Source: Firmicutes bacterium CAG:475 (GTDB lineage Bacteria > Bacillota > Clostridia > Christensenellales > CAG-917). From it: DNA of 5,877 nucleotides. Within the stretch, counting starts at the first letter, position 1; each line of letters starts with the position of its first letter. The position numbers and the translations under genes were made by a program. The stretch covers positions 2,978-8,854 of the forward strand of contig FR895600.1 in the NCBI GenBank assembly GCA_000434435.1, given 5' to 3'. A model generated the notes under the pieces. That model searched no databases. It had not been told where the DNA came from and saw only the letters and a list, made by a program, of their open reading frames with translations. Shown here piece by piece: positions 1 to 5,795 of this stretch.

Positions 1-1
1 A

Positions 2-517
2 GGCTATGCGTTTCAGCAGTCATTGACGCTTGCCTCCGACAAAACCCTCGTCAACCTCGGCGGCAATATAGGTGCGGTGAAAGACGATTTCAACGTCGGC
101 ATCGCAAATCCGCAAAGAGAAGGCAGAGAGTTTATAAATTCCTACTTTGCGAAATTCAAACTACTCTCGGGCGAGTGCGTGTCGACAAGCGGAGATTACG
201 AAAGGTATTACGTCGTAGACGACGGAGAACGTAAAAACGTCTATCACCATATAATAAATCCCATCACGGGCAAGCCTGCCGATACGTCGGGAAGCGACGG
301 CGTCGTGTCTTGCTCCGTCGTGACGAAAGACGGCGCAATCGGTGATGCGGTTGCAACCGCAGTCGTCGTTTTAGGCAAAGAAAAAGGCGTACAACTTTTG
401 AAAAAGTTGGGGCTGAAAGGCTTTATTATCGACGGTGATATGAACGTGCAAACGGTCGGAGATTTCGACGTTGAATTGAAAACTGCGGCGTTTATAGTGT
501 CGGAAGATATAGATTAA
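2..517 (+). CDS. apbE: FAD:protein FMN transferase (ApbE family), C-terminal part; 5' end outside window
   Basis: The frame is open to the left edge and reads GYAFQQSLTLAS before the first possible internal start (TTG at 23), so this is the 3' part of a longer gene; family members are about 300-350 residues and 171 are visible. Family motifs in order are NLGGNIGAV (the conserved glycine-rich segment), STSGDYERYY, HHIINPITGKPAD (codons from 245) and the metal/flavin-binding stretch GAIGDAVATAVVVLG, whose Asp is codon 344-346. ApbE enzymes use FAD and Mg2+ to attach FMN covalently to Ser/Thr of target proteins such as RnfG/NqrC or exported FMN-binding proteins, usually outside the membrane. The N-terminal signal or lipobox, if present, is not in view. 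The next gene begins 11-17 bases downstream, so this is an operon. Family assignment is firm; the target protein is unknown. Confidence 0.93.
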   Translation, partial: GYAFQQSLTLASDKTLVNLGGNIGAVKDDFNVGIANPQREGREFINSYFAKFKLLSGECVSTSGDYERYYVVDDGERKNVYHHIINPITGKPADTSGSDGVVSCSVVTKDGAIGDAVATAVVVLGKEKGVQLLKKLGLKGFIIDGDMNVQTVGDFDVELKTAAFIVSEDID

Positions 518-534
518 GTGCTTTTTCGGTGATT

Positions 535-921
535 ATGAGCAAAAACAAAACGAACGTGACGAAAGAGGCTTTTAAGCAGCTTTTCAAAAAAGGCGACATA
601 ATTTTGCTTGTCGTCGTTTTGGTGCTTGTCGCGCTCACAATCTATTTTGCTCTGCAGTCGGACGCAAGCGAAGCGAATGTTTACGTCGACGGAAATCTCG
701 TGTACAAACTTGACTTAAACAAAGCCGCAACCGTCGAAGTTTTGGACGGCAGGGTGCAAATCAAGATTGAAAACGGAAAGGCGTATATCGCAAAAAGCGA
801 TTGCCACAATCAACTTTGCGTGCATGCGCAAGCAATAGGCAAAGAGGGCGGAGTGATTGTGTGTCTGCCAAACAAAGTCGTTGTCAAAGTGGTGGCAAAG
901 GAGGTTGACGCAATAACGTGA
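535..921 (+). CDS. NusG domain II-containing membrane-anchored protein (EetA-like)
   Basis: Encodes 128 residues: a basic N-terminus, one transmembrane helix at about residues 21-41 (IILLVVVLVLVALTIYFAL) and an external beta-rich domain. The domain matches the NusG-domain-II-like family (formerly DUF1312): YVDGNLVYKLDL, then SDCHNQLCVHAQAI with Cys90 and Cys95, then GGVIVCLPNKVVVKV with Cys110. The CxxxxC plus IVCLPNK pattern is characteristic. It is not the transcription factor NusG. Related proteins sit beside ApbE and Gx-type membrane proteins in Firmicutes redox loci; as I recall, Listeria/Lactobacillus EetA is of this type. The biochemical role is not established. No good ribosome site is visible. 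A GTG at 529 would add two residues; ATG 535 is preferred only because it is ATG. The stop overlaps the next start by 4 bases. Confidence 0.86.
   Translation: MSKNKTNVTKEAFKQLFKKGDIILLVVVLVLVALTIYFALQSDASEANVYVDGNLVYKLDLNKAATVEVLDGRVQIKIENGKAYIAKSDCHNQLCVHAQAIGKEGGVIVCLPNKVVVKVVAKEVDAIT
897..904 (+). promoter_or_regulatory. Ribosome binding site for the GTG-started Gx gene
   Basis: AAAGGAGG lies inside the 3' end of the preceding gene, 13 bases before the GTG at 918. The spacing is longer than the usual 5-10 bases. It is still the only strong Shine-Dalgarno sequence nearby and supports the GTG start, since no ATG is available before the first membrane helix. Confidence 0.65.
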
Positions 922-1490
922 AAAAACCGTCTAAGTTTACGACAAGGCGAGTTGCGCTTTGCGGATTGTTCCTTGCGCTTGCCCTCATAGTTTCGCTTAT
1001 CGAGAGTTATATTCCGCCTATAATCCCCGCGCTTCCGTATGCAAAAATCGGGCTGGGCAACGTCGTTCTTTTGGCGTGCTTCTTGCTGCTGGGTGTTTGG
1101 GAAGGGTATATCGTGCTTGTTTTGAGATGCGTGTTAAGTGCGGTTTTTGCCGCAAATACGGCAAGCCTTATATGGTCGCTTCCGTCCGCGCTCGTTGCGT
1201 ACACGCTTATGGTTTTGCTTTCAAAAACGCGATTGTTCAGCACTTGCGGACTGTCTATTGCAGGCGGAATGACGCACAATCTGATGCAAATATGCGTCGC
1301 GTCCGTCGTCGTGTCGAGCGGAGTTTTCGTTTACTTGCCATATATGATGCTTGCGGGTGCGCTTGCCGGGCTTGTCACCGGGATTTTGTGCCACTTTATC
1401 GTGGGTGCGTTGAAGGGGAGATTGAATATCGATTTCAAAGATTGCGAGTATCATAGACAAATCGACGACGCAAACGACGAAGATGATTGA
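918..1490 (+). CDS. Gx transporter family protein (Hpre_diP_synt_I family, EetB-like)
   Basis: Encodes 190 residues with about five hydrophobic segments (roughly 11-30, 43-62, 64-79, 85-101 and 118-165, the last probably two helices) and a very acidic tail (QIDDANDEDD). Family signatures are ESYIPP...PYAKIGLGNVVLL near residues 29-52 and GGMTHNLMQ at 116-124. The family was originally labelled heptaprenyl diphosphate synthase component I, a name that misleads; it resembles the substrate-binding S components of ECF transporters. It starts with GTG, overlapping the previous stop (GTGA, 918-921), so it is translationally coupled to the NusG-domain-II gene. Together with ApbE upstream this suggests a membrane module linked to flavin-based electron transfer or quinone/flavin supply. 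The family call is secure; the transported or bound substrate is unknown. Confidence 0.88.
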   Translation: MKKPSKFTTRRVALCGLFLALALIVSLIESYIPPIIPALPYAKIGLGNVVLLACFLLLGVWEGYIVLVLRCVLSAVFAANTASLIWSLPSALVAYTLMVLLSKTRLFSTCGLSIAGGMTHNLMQICVASVVVSSGVFVYLPYMMLAGALAGLVTGILCHFIVGALKGRLNIDFKDCEYHRQIDDANDEDD

Positions 1491-1523
1491 AAAACATAGC
1501 GGATTATGAAAATACATCATCGA

Positions 1524-1560
1524 ATTTAAAAGTGGAACCGCATATGATTCCAGTTTAAAT
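1524..1560. other. Imperfect inverted repeat in the convergent intergenic region
   Basis: ATTTAAA.GTGGAA (1524-1537) can pair with TTCCA.TTTAAAT (1548-1560): 7 outer A/T pairs, a small 2x1 internal loop, then 5 pairs, closing a 10-base loop that contains CATATG. No T run follows on either strand, so it is not a standard terminator. It could be a processing or stability hairpin at the end of the + strand operon mRNA, or a protein-binding site. The function is not determined. Confidence 0.4.
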
Positions 1561-1587
1561 ATTCAAGAGATTATGCTTTTATATATG

Positions 1588-1617
1588 AAAAATCCATCGA
1601 GCTTTCGATGGATTTTT
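1588..1617. terminator. Bidirectional rho-independent terminator
   Basis: A perfect 13-bp stem, AAAAATCCATCGA (1588-1600) with TCGATGGATTTTT (1605-1617), closes a GCTT tetraloop. The A run and T run flank the GC part, so it has a T tract read from either strand. It lies 98 bases after the stop of the + strand operon and 22 bases after the stop of the - strand operon, exactly where a shared terminator between convergent operons is expected. Confidence 0.9.
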
Positions 1618-1639
1618 GAGAGTTTTGGACGTTTATTGT

Positions 1640-2002
1640 TTACATAGGGATAAATGTCGTGAACAACAATATCACCACAAGCAATGCCGCCGATATAATA
1701 AAGCTCAAAGTGCCGAAGAAGAAAGACAGCCTTGCAAGCCCTTTCATAGTATTTGCGCCCGACACTGAAAACACTATGCCGACAAACGACAAAGACAAAC
1801 TTGCGATATACAGCCATTTCATCAAGTCAACAGCAAGCACGCCGTTGAGGAAATTGAGTGCGGGGAAGAAAAAAACGAGCGTTGCGTACGCCGTGGCGGC
1901 AAAACCTGCACAAGTCATGACGAACCCCAAAATCAGCACGGTTTTGCGCGCTGCCATATTCGAATATGGTTGAGATTGAGTTTGCACGGATTGTTTTGCC
2001 AT
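1640..2002 (-). CDS. Small three-helix membrane protein, function unknown
   Basis: Encodes 120 residues from the ATG at 2002. A polar N-terminus (MAKQSVQTQSQPYSN) precedes three hydrophobic segments at about residues 22-46, 63-82 and 92-114, with short polar loops and almost no soluble domain. I do not recognise a family or any catalytic motif. It is the last gene of the murG operon, 17 bases after the stop of the upstream gene and 22 bases before the shared terminator. No clear ribosome site is seen before ATG 2002. A TTG at 2023 would add seven residues and overlap the upstream gene, and an internal ATG at 1957 (residue 16) is also possible. The start is therefore uncertain, while the membrane segments are in the same frame in every case. 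Confidence 0.72.
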   Translation of the reverse strand: MAKQSVQTQSQPYSNMAARKTVLILGFVMTCAGFAATAYATLVFFFPALNFLNGVLAVDLMKWLYIASLSLSFVGIVFSVSGANTMKGLARLSFFFGTLSFIISAALLVVILLFTTFIPM

Positions 2003-2019
2003 AACAAAAGTATATAACT

Positions 2020-3429
2020 TCAAACCGTATTTGTCAATACGGATATGAAAAACACATCCGATTTGCCAAAGCGCATATATGTCAGATCCGACGATAAATC
2101 GCTGTCGAAAAACAAGGAAATCCGAGCTTGATCGTTACGTTTTTCTTTTGTGATTATCGCATTGATTTTATAGTTGAATTTGCACAAATTTACAAGTTTT
2201 CCGTCCTCAAATCCGACAAGCAAATCGAAGCTGTCGAATTGCGCGACAAACAAGTTTTCTTCTTGCGCCACGCAAGTGAAATCGAGGGCGGAAGCCACAT
2301 TGATTTCGGTTTGCAACAGAGGTTTCGTATCGACGGATTTTAGGTATGATTTCTCATCGTTTGCGCTTGAATTTTTCTTGTTTTCGTATAGGTAATCGAG
2401 AGATGTTTCCGAGATGAAATCGAGGTGCGAGCAAAGACGAACGCACTTGTCTTTGCATATGATATTGACGCCGTTGTCGCATCTTAAAAGCGCGCCGAAA
2501 CTTTGATTTTCAAGAGTGTATTCCGCAGTTGTTTCAAGACTTGCGGAGTGCGAGTAAAGAGTAAGTCCGTTTTGTGTTTTGCATAGAGTCAAAAATGCTT
2601 GCGACGACGATTGCAAAATAGGCATAACTTGCAAAATGCGGTGTTTATCGTAAGAAAAACGCTTTGTAAAGCCGCTGTTTCGATTGTATGTTACACCGAT
2701 TGCTGTTTCGTCGTCTTGCAAAAACAGCAGTTCGTTTTCACCGAAATTTATGCGAGAAACTATCTTCGAGTTTTGTGTTTGCAACACGTAATTATTCCTT
2801 GAAACGTTGAGAGAATCGTCCAAACCACAGCTCTTTATTTTGCCATCTATCGTGCAAAAAGCCCTAATTTCGTTTTGGACGTATGCGGCGTCTATCTCGT
2901 CGAATTTTTCAATTGAGTTTTCGCAGGAAACGGAAAAATTTTCATCGTAAATTTTGACGGTCGTTTCGTTGTTTTCGGCGCAGAAAATCGCAATGCCGTA
3001 GCGCGTTTGACAAGCGCAAAAATAGCGTCCTTTCGCACTTGCGATTTTGATTGATTTTTCAAGCGTGGTTCCGCTGAAAATCGCAGCGTAAATTCCTGTT
3101 TCTTTCACGTCGTATTGCGATGAATCGCAAGAAACGATAAGTACGCTTTTGCCTGCGAAACTAAAGGCGTCGAGCAGTTTTTCTTCTCCCTCGCCGCCGA
3201 AGTGCGCAACGCTTTTTCCGTCCACTTTCTCGCACGCTCTGGGCAGAGTGGAATATATCGGTTTTTGCGGACTGTCGGGTAAGTCGGTCTCGGGATTGTC
3301 GTTTGCGCCGGCAACGTTCGTTTTTGAGTTTGCGTTTGCAACCGCTGACAATGCTATATAGCACGCAACGGCAACGGTCATTAGCAAGATTACTGCAAGC
3401 CATTTGGCGATGGTTTTTTGTTTGTGCAT
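2020..3429 (-). CDS. Secreted or membrane-anchored protein of unknown function, possibly beta-propeller-like
   Basis: Encodes 469 residues. The N-terminus is a typical export signal: MHKQKTIAKW followed by a hydrophobic stretch at about 11-31 and an ANA-NS site that fits signal peptidase I around residues 31-34. If uncleaved, it would be a single membrane anchor with the bulk outside. After a Pro/Asn/Asp-rich linker (about 35-60), the rest is a run of short hydrophobic beta-type strands alternating with polar turns (for example KSVLIVSC, YGIAIFCA, ELLFLQDD, QAFLTLCK, GVNIICKD, LFVAQFDS, LLVGFEDG). This suggests a beta-propeller, but that is inferred from pattern only. It has about 17 cysteines, many for an exported protein. 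ATG 3429 is supported by GAGGTG at 3434-3439. It begins 40 bases inside murG, so the two are cotranscribed and probably coupled. No family is recognised. Confidence 0.82.
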   Translation of the reverse strand: MHKQKTIAKWLAVILLMTVAVACYIALSAVANANSKTNVAGANDNPETDLPDSPQKPIYSTLPRACEKVDGKSVAHFGGEGEEKLLDAFSFAGKSVLIVSCDSSQYDVKETGIYAAIFSGTTLEKSIKIASAKGRYFCACQTRYGIAIFCAENNETTVKIYDENFSVSCENSIEKFDEIDAAYVQNEIRAFCTIDGKIKSCGLDDSLNVSRNNYVLQTQNSKIVSRINFGENELLFLQDDETAIGVTYNRNSGFTKRFSYDKHRILQVMPILQSSSQAFLTLCKTQNGLTLYSHSASLETTAEYTLENQSFGALLRCDNGVNIICKDKCVRLCSHLDFISETSLDYLYENKKNSSANDEKSYLKSVDTKPLLQTEINVASALDFTCVAQEENLFVAQFDSFDLLVGFEDGKLVNLCKFNYKINAIITKEKRNDQARISLFFDSDLSSDLTYMRFGKSDVFFISVLTNTV

Positions 3430-4622
3430 TTTTCACCTCGCCTCAATTTAGCACAAACAAGGTCGGCAATTTTTCCGTTTGCGTCGGAATTTATGGGTTT
3501 CATGCTCGGATTTTGCATTGCGGTTTCTATTGCGCGCGGCAAATTGTCGCAAAAATGCGAATCTTGTTTTAACACCGTTGCGCCGAATTCTTTTGCAAGC
3601 TCGGCGTTGTATATCTGGTCGCCCCTCGACGCGCCTTTTGGCAGAGGCACGAAAACGGCGCGCTTGCCTATGGACGAAATCTCAAACACGCTCGTCGCGC
3701 CCGCTCTGGACAGCACTATATCGCAAGCGGTGTAAAACAGCGCGACGTCGTCGGCATACTCGAATCGAAGATAGTCGGCGGATTTTACGTTTGAGCCTTT
3801 GTTTTTTCCGCTTACGTGCAAAACGAAATATTTTGTAGTGAGCGTTTTTAGGTTTTTGACTATCGCGTCGTTTATCGCGCTTGCACCCGACGAGCCGCCC
3901 AAAACAAGCAACACGGGCTTTTTGAACGGATTGTTTATGCCGAGCGTTTTTCGAGCGCAAGTTTTGTCTTTGTAGACAAGATTGTCGCGAAGGGGCATAC
4001 CCACGAGTTCTCCGCCGAATTTAGATTTCGGATTGGCTTTCAAAATCGTTGCGCCTTTAAGTTGTGCGATTTTGTTTGCAAGTCCCATTGTCAAGTCGCT
4101 CTCGTGTGCAAAGACGGGAATATGTGTTTTGCTTGCCGCCAACACCACGGGCAAAGATACGAATCCGCCTTTTGAAAACACGCAACACGGCTTGATTTTT
4201 GCAAGAATTTCGTTTGCTTTTTCGACGGATTTTTTAAGGGTAGACGGGATTTTTAAATTGTTTTTTATGCCGTCGATCGTCATTGACCGCACGAGCTTTA
4301 TCGTGGGTACGGCATAATATTTTATGCCTGCGTCGCGCGCAAGTTTTCTTTCGATAGTGTTGCCCTCGCCGCCGACGTACACGGCGCAAAAACCTCTTTT
4401 TTCAAATTCGGGAACGAGCGCAAGATTCGGGTAGACGTGTCCGCCGGTGCCACCGCCCGTGAAAACGATAATCGGGCGGTTTTGAGAGTTTTCTAGACAA
4501 GTCGCAGTATCTGATTGCGGTGTTGCGGTGCTTGCCGATGCCGCTTTGCGGGTGTTTTTTGTTTTCGTTTCAAGGTCGTTTGCCGTCGAGAAGGACGTAT
4601 TTTTTGTGATTTTTGAAGTCAT
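3390..4622 (-). CDS. murG: UDP-GlcNAc:undecaprenyl-PP-MurNAc-pentapeptide GlcNAc transferase (MurG) with N-terminal extension
   Basis: MurG transfers GlcNAc from UDP-GlcNAc to lipid I on the inner face of the membrane to give lipid II, the peptidoglycan precursor. It is a GT-B fold, GT28 family enzyme. Signatures are FTGGGTGGHVYPNLAL (54-69, first glycine loop), GGEGNTIERKL (84-94), FSKGGFVSLPVVLAA (149-163), HESDLTMGLANKIA (173-186, the Firmicutes form), VLGGSSGASAIND (240-252, second glycine loop), RAGATSVFEI (306-315) and FVPLP...GDQIYNA (324-340), which binds the sugar nucleotide. The core is complete. At 410 residues it is longer than the usual 350-370: residues 1-48 are a Ser/Thr/Ala/Asn/Lys-rich tail. 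No other ATG, GTG or TTG in frame precedes the first glycine loop, and a stop lies three codons upstream, so the extension appears real. No Shine-Dalgarno is seen. It is separate from a dcw cluster here and heads a three-gene operon. Confidence 0.95.
   Translation of the reverse strand: MTSKITKNTSFSTANDLETKTKNTRKAASASTATPQSDTATCLENSQNRPIIVFTGGGTGGHVYPNLALVPEFEKRGFCAVYVGGEGNTIERKLARDAGIKYYAVPTIKLVRSMTIDGIKNNLKIPSTLKKSVEKANEILAKIKPCCVFSKGGFVSLPVVLAASKTHIPVFAHESDLTMGLANKIAQLKGATILKANPKSKFGGELVGMPLRDNLVYKDKTCARKTLGINNPFKKPVLLVLGGSSGASAINDAIVKNLKTLTTKYFVLHVSGKNKGSNVKSADYLRFEYADDVALFYTACDIVLSRAGATSVFEISSIGKRAVFVPLPKGASRGDQIYNAELAKEFGATVLKQDSHFCDNLPRAIETAMQNPSMKPINSDANGKIADLVCAKLRRGEKCTNKKPSPNGLQ
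3434..3439 (-). promoter_or_regulatory. Ribosome binding site inside the 3' end of murG
   Basis: Read on the - strand this is GAGGTG, followed by four A residues and ATG at 3429. It is the best Shine-Dalgarno match in the - strand operon. It fixes the start of the 469-residue gene within murG, giving a 40-base coding overlap. Confidence 0.72.
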
Positions 4623-4671
4623 ATAACCATATTATGTAACAAAAACGGGTAAAGTTGCGTATTTTTGCGTC

Positions 4672-4700
4672 TTGAAAACGTAAAAACGCTGTGTTACAAT
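4672..4700 (+). promoter_or_regulatory. Sigma-A type promoter for the alpha/beta hydrolase gene
   Basis: TTGAAA (4672-4677) and TACAAT (4695-4700) are separated by exactly 17 bases, each 5 of 6 to consensus. TGT directly before the -10 box gives an extended -10 element. Transcription should start near 4707, leaving a leader of roughly 43 bases that contains a small TCGC-acat-GCGA hairpin (4723-4734) just before the ribosome site AGAGGAG (4737-4743). Confidence 0.8.
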
Positions 4701-4749
4701 ATATCCATATCGAAAATGACTTTCGCACATGCGATAAGAGGAGATTTTT

Positions 4750-5664
4750 ATGAAGACAGAGAAATTTCAAAGTTTTGACGGCACCGTATTGCAATGCTAT
4801 CTTTGGGACAACGTGCGCAATCCCAAGGGCGTGGTTCAGATTTCGCACGGCATGGCGGAACACGCGCGCAGATACGACGATTTTGCAAACTATCTCAATC
4901 AAAACGGCTATATAGTTTTTGCCGACGACCATCGCGCTCACGGTATGACGAGCACGAAGCAATCTTCAAAAGGCGTCAAGGGCTACCACAAGGGCAACAT
5001 TTATTTCGACACCGTAAAAGACGAGTGCGCAATCACAAAAATGCTCAAAGACAGATACAATCTCCCCGTATTCTATCTTGGACACAGCTACGGCAGCATG
5101 GTGGGGCAACGCTATATCGAGGAATGTAAGGACTATTCCGGCGTTATTCTCAGCGGTTCGGCAATGATGAAAGGTGCGCTTTTGAACACTGGCGCAACCA
5201 TTGCAAACCTCAATTTTAAGTTCGCGGGCGGCGAAAAGACGGCGGATTTCCTCGACAAACTCACCTTTGGCGCATACAACAAGCCGTTCAAAAAGGAATC
5301 CGAGTTTGCATGGCTTTCAAGAGATAAAGAAAACGTCAAGAAGTATATTTTCGACGAGCAATGCGGCTACGTTATGTCCGTGGCGTTCTTCAAATATTTC
5401 CTCAACGGACTCAAAGAAAGCTACAAAAAAGAAAACCTTTCCAAAATCGACGTCAACAAACCGATTGCGATTTTCTCGGGTGACAAAGATCCCGTGGGCG
5501 GCAACGGTAAACTCGTTCAAAAACTTTACGATCAATACAAAAATCTCGGCGTAAAGAATTTGACTATAAAACTTTATCCCGACGCTCGTCACGAAATCCT
5601 GAACGAAATCAACAGAGCGGAAGTTTATGCGGATGTCCTCTCCCGCCTCGATGCTATGCTGTAA
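4750..5664 (+). CDS. Alpha/beta hydrolase, monoacylglycerol lipase-like (Hydrolase_4 / serine aminopeptidase S33 family)
   Basis: Encodes 304 residues, a normal length for the family, with no signal peptide, so it is probably cytosolic. Motifs in order are ISHGMAEHARRYDDFANYL (31-49, oxyanion-hole HG motif), DDHRAHGMT (59-67, usually DHRGHG), nucleophile elbow GHSYGS with Ser113, GDKDPVGGNG with Asp247, and PDARHEILNE with His281. The triad Ser-Asp-His is therefore complete. The stretch between about 130 and 230 is a cap region. Relatives hydrolyse monoacylglycerols, lysophospholipids or other esters; the actual substrate cannot be read from sequence. It is monocistronic here, with its own strong promoter and an AGAGGAG site 6 bases before ATG. 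Its last five codons and stop lie inside the left arm of a long inverted repeat. Confidence 0.93.
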   Translation: MKTEKFQSFDGTVLQCYLWDNVRNPKGVVQISHGMAEHARRYDDFANYLNQNGYIVFADDHRAHGMTSTKQSSKGVKGYHKGNIYFDTVKDECAITKMLKDRYNLPVFYLGHSYGSMVGQRYIEECKDYSGVILSGSAMMKGALLNTGATIANLNFKFAGGEKTADFLDKLTFGAYNKPFKKESEFAWLSRDKENVKKYIFDEQCGYVMSVAFFKYFLNGLKESYKKENLSKIDVNKPIAIFSGDKDPVGGNGKLVQKLYDQYKNLGVKNLTIKLYPDARHEILNEINRAEVYADVLSRLDAML

Positions 5665-5795
5665 GTGCTATTCGGCGAATAGCTTTGTCAAAGTCCCTCG
5701 CCCGACAACTCATGTACGATTAGTACATTAGGGTTGCCTTGCGAGGGGCTTTTTCGCGCTCTTCATCCGAATAGCGCATACAGCATAGCATCGAG
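5647..5795. repeat. Nested long inverted repeat overlapping the 3' end of the hydrolase gene
   Basis: Arms 5647-5675 and 5767-5795 are 29 bases each and pair at 28 positions (27 Watson-Crick, one G-T at 5666/5776, one A-A mismatch at 5664/5778), enclosing 91 bases. The left arm includes codons for LDAML and the stop of the hydrolase. Inside lie the 17-base palindrome GCTATTCGgCGAATAGC (5667-5683), the short palindrome CTTTGtCAAAG (5683-5693) and a complete terminator-like hairpin (5690-5754). This multi-tier architecture is more elaborate than an ordinary terminator. It suggests a small dispersed palindromic element (REP- or MITE-like) or a folded 3' RNA. No target-site duplication or transposase is evident. 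Confidence 0.8.
5690..5754 (+). terminator. Branched rho-independent terminator of the hydrolase gene
   Basis: AAAGTCCCTCGC (5690-5701) pairs with GCGAGGGGCTTT (5741-5752), 12 pairs with one G-U, followed by a T run (5750-5754). The 39-base apex is itself structured: CAAC (5706-5709) with GTTG (5733-5736), then ATGTAC (5712-5717) with GTACAT (5723-5728) around a GATTA loop. It lies 26 bases after the stop codon. The large apex is unusual for a simple terminator and may be a binding or processing element. Confidence 0.75.

Noticed and set aside
529..534. GTG at 529 as the start of the NusG-domain-II gene
   Set aside because: It adds only two residues, and neither start has a clear ribosome site; ATG 535 was preferred, though 529 cannot be excluded.
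959..1456. A 165-codon + strand open frame inside the Gx gene
   Set aside because: It is a frame-shifted shadow, very rich in Arg and Cys, while the overlapping frame encodes a clear membrane family with motifs.
2003..2023. TTG at 2023 as the start of the small membrane protein
   Set aside because: TTG is a weak start, would overlap the upstream stop, and adds no recognisable sequence; ATG 2002 is better placed.
3361..3363. Lipoprotein cysteine (Cys23) in the 469-residue exported protein
   Set aside because: The residues before it (AVA-C) do not fit a lipobox well and the hydrophobic stretch continues past the cysteine; a type I signal or anchor fits better.
3479..3960. Open frames on both strands within murG (3479-3838 and 3682-3960)
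   Set aside because: They are Arg/Lys-rich shadows of the firmly identified murG.
4570..4962. A 130-codon - strand open frame across the divergent promoter
   Set aside because: It lies opposite the hydrolase start, covers a strong promoter and overlaps murG in another frame; its composition is not protein-like.
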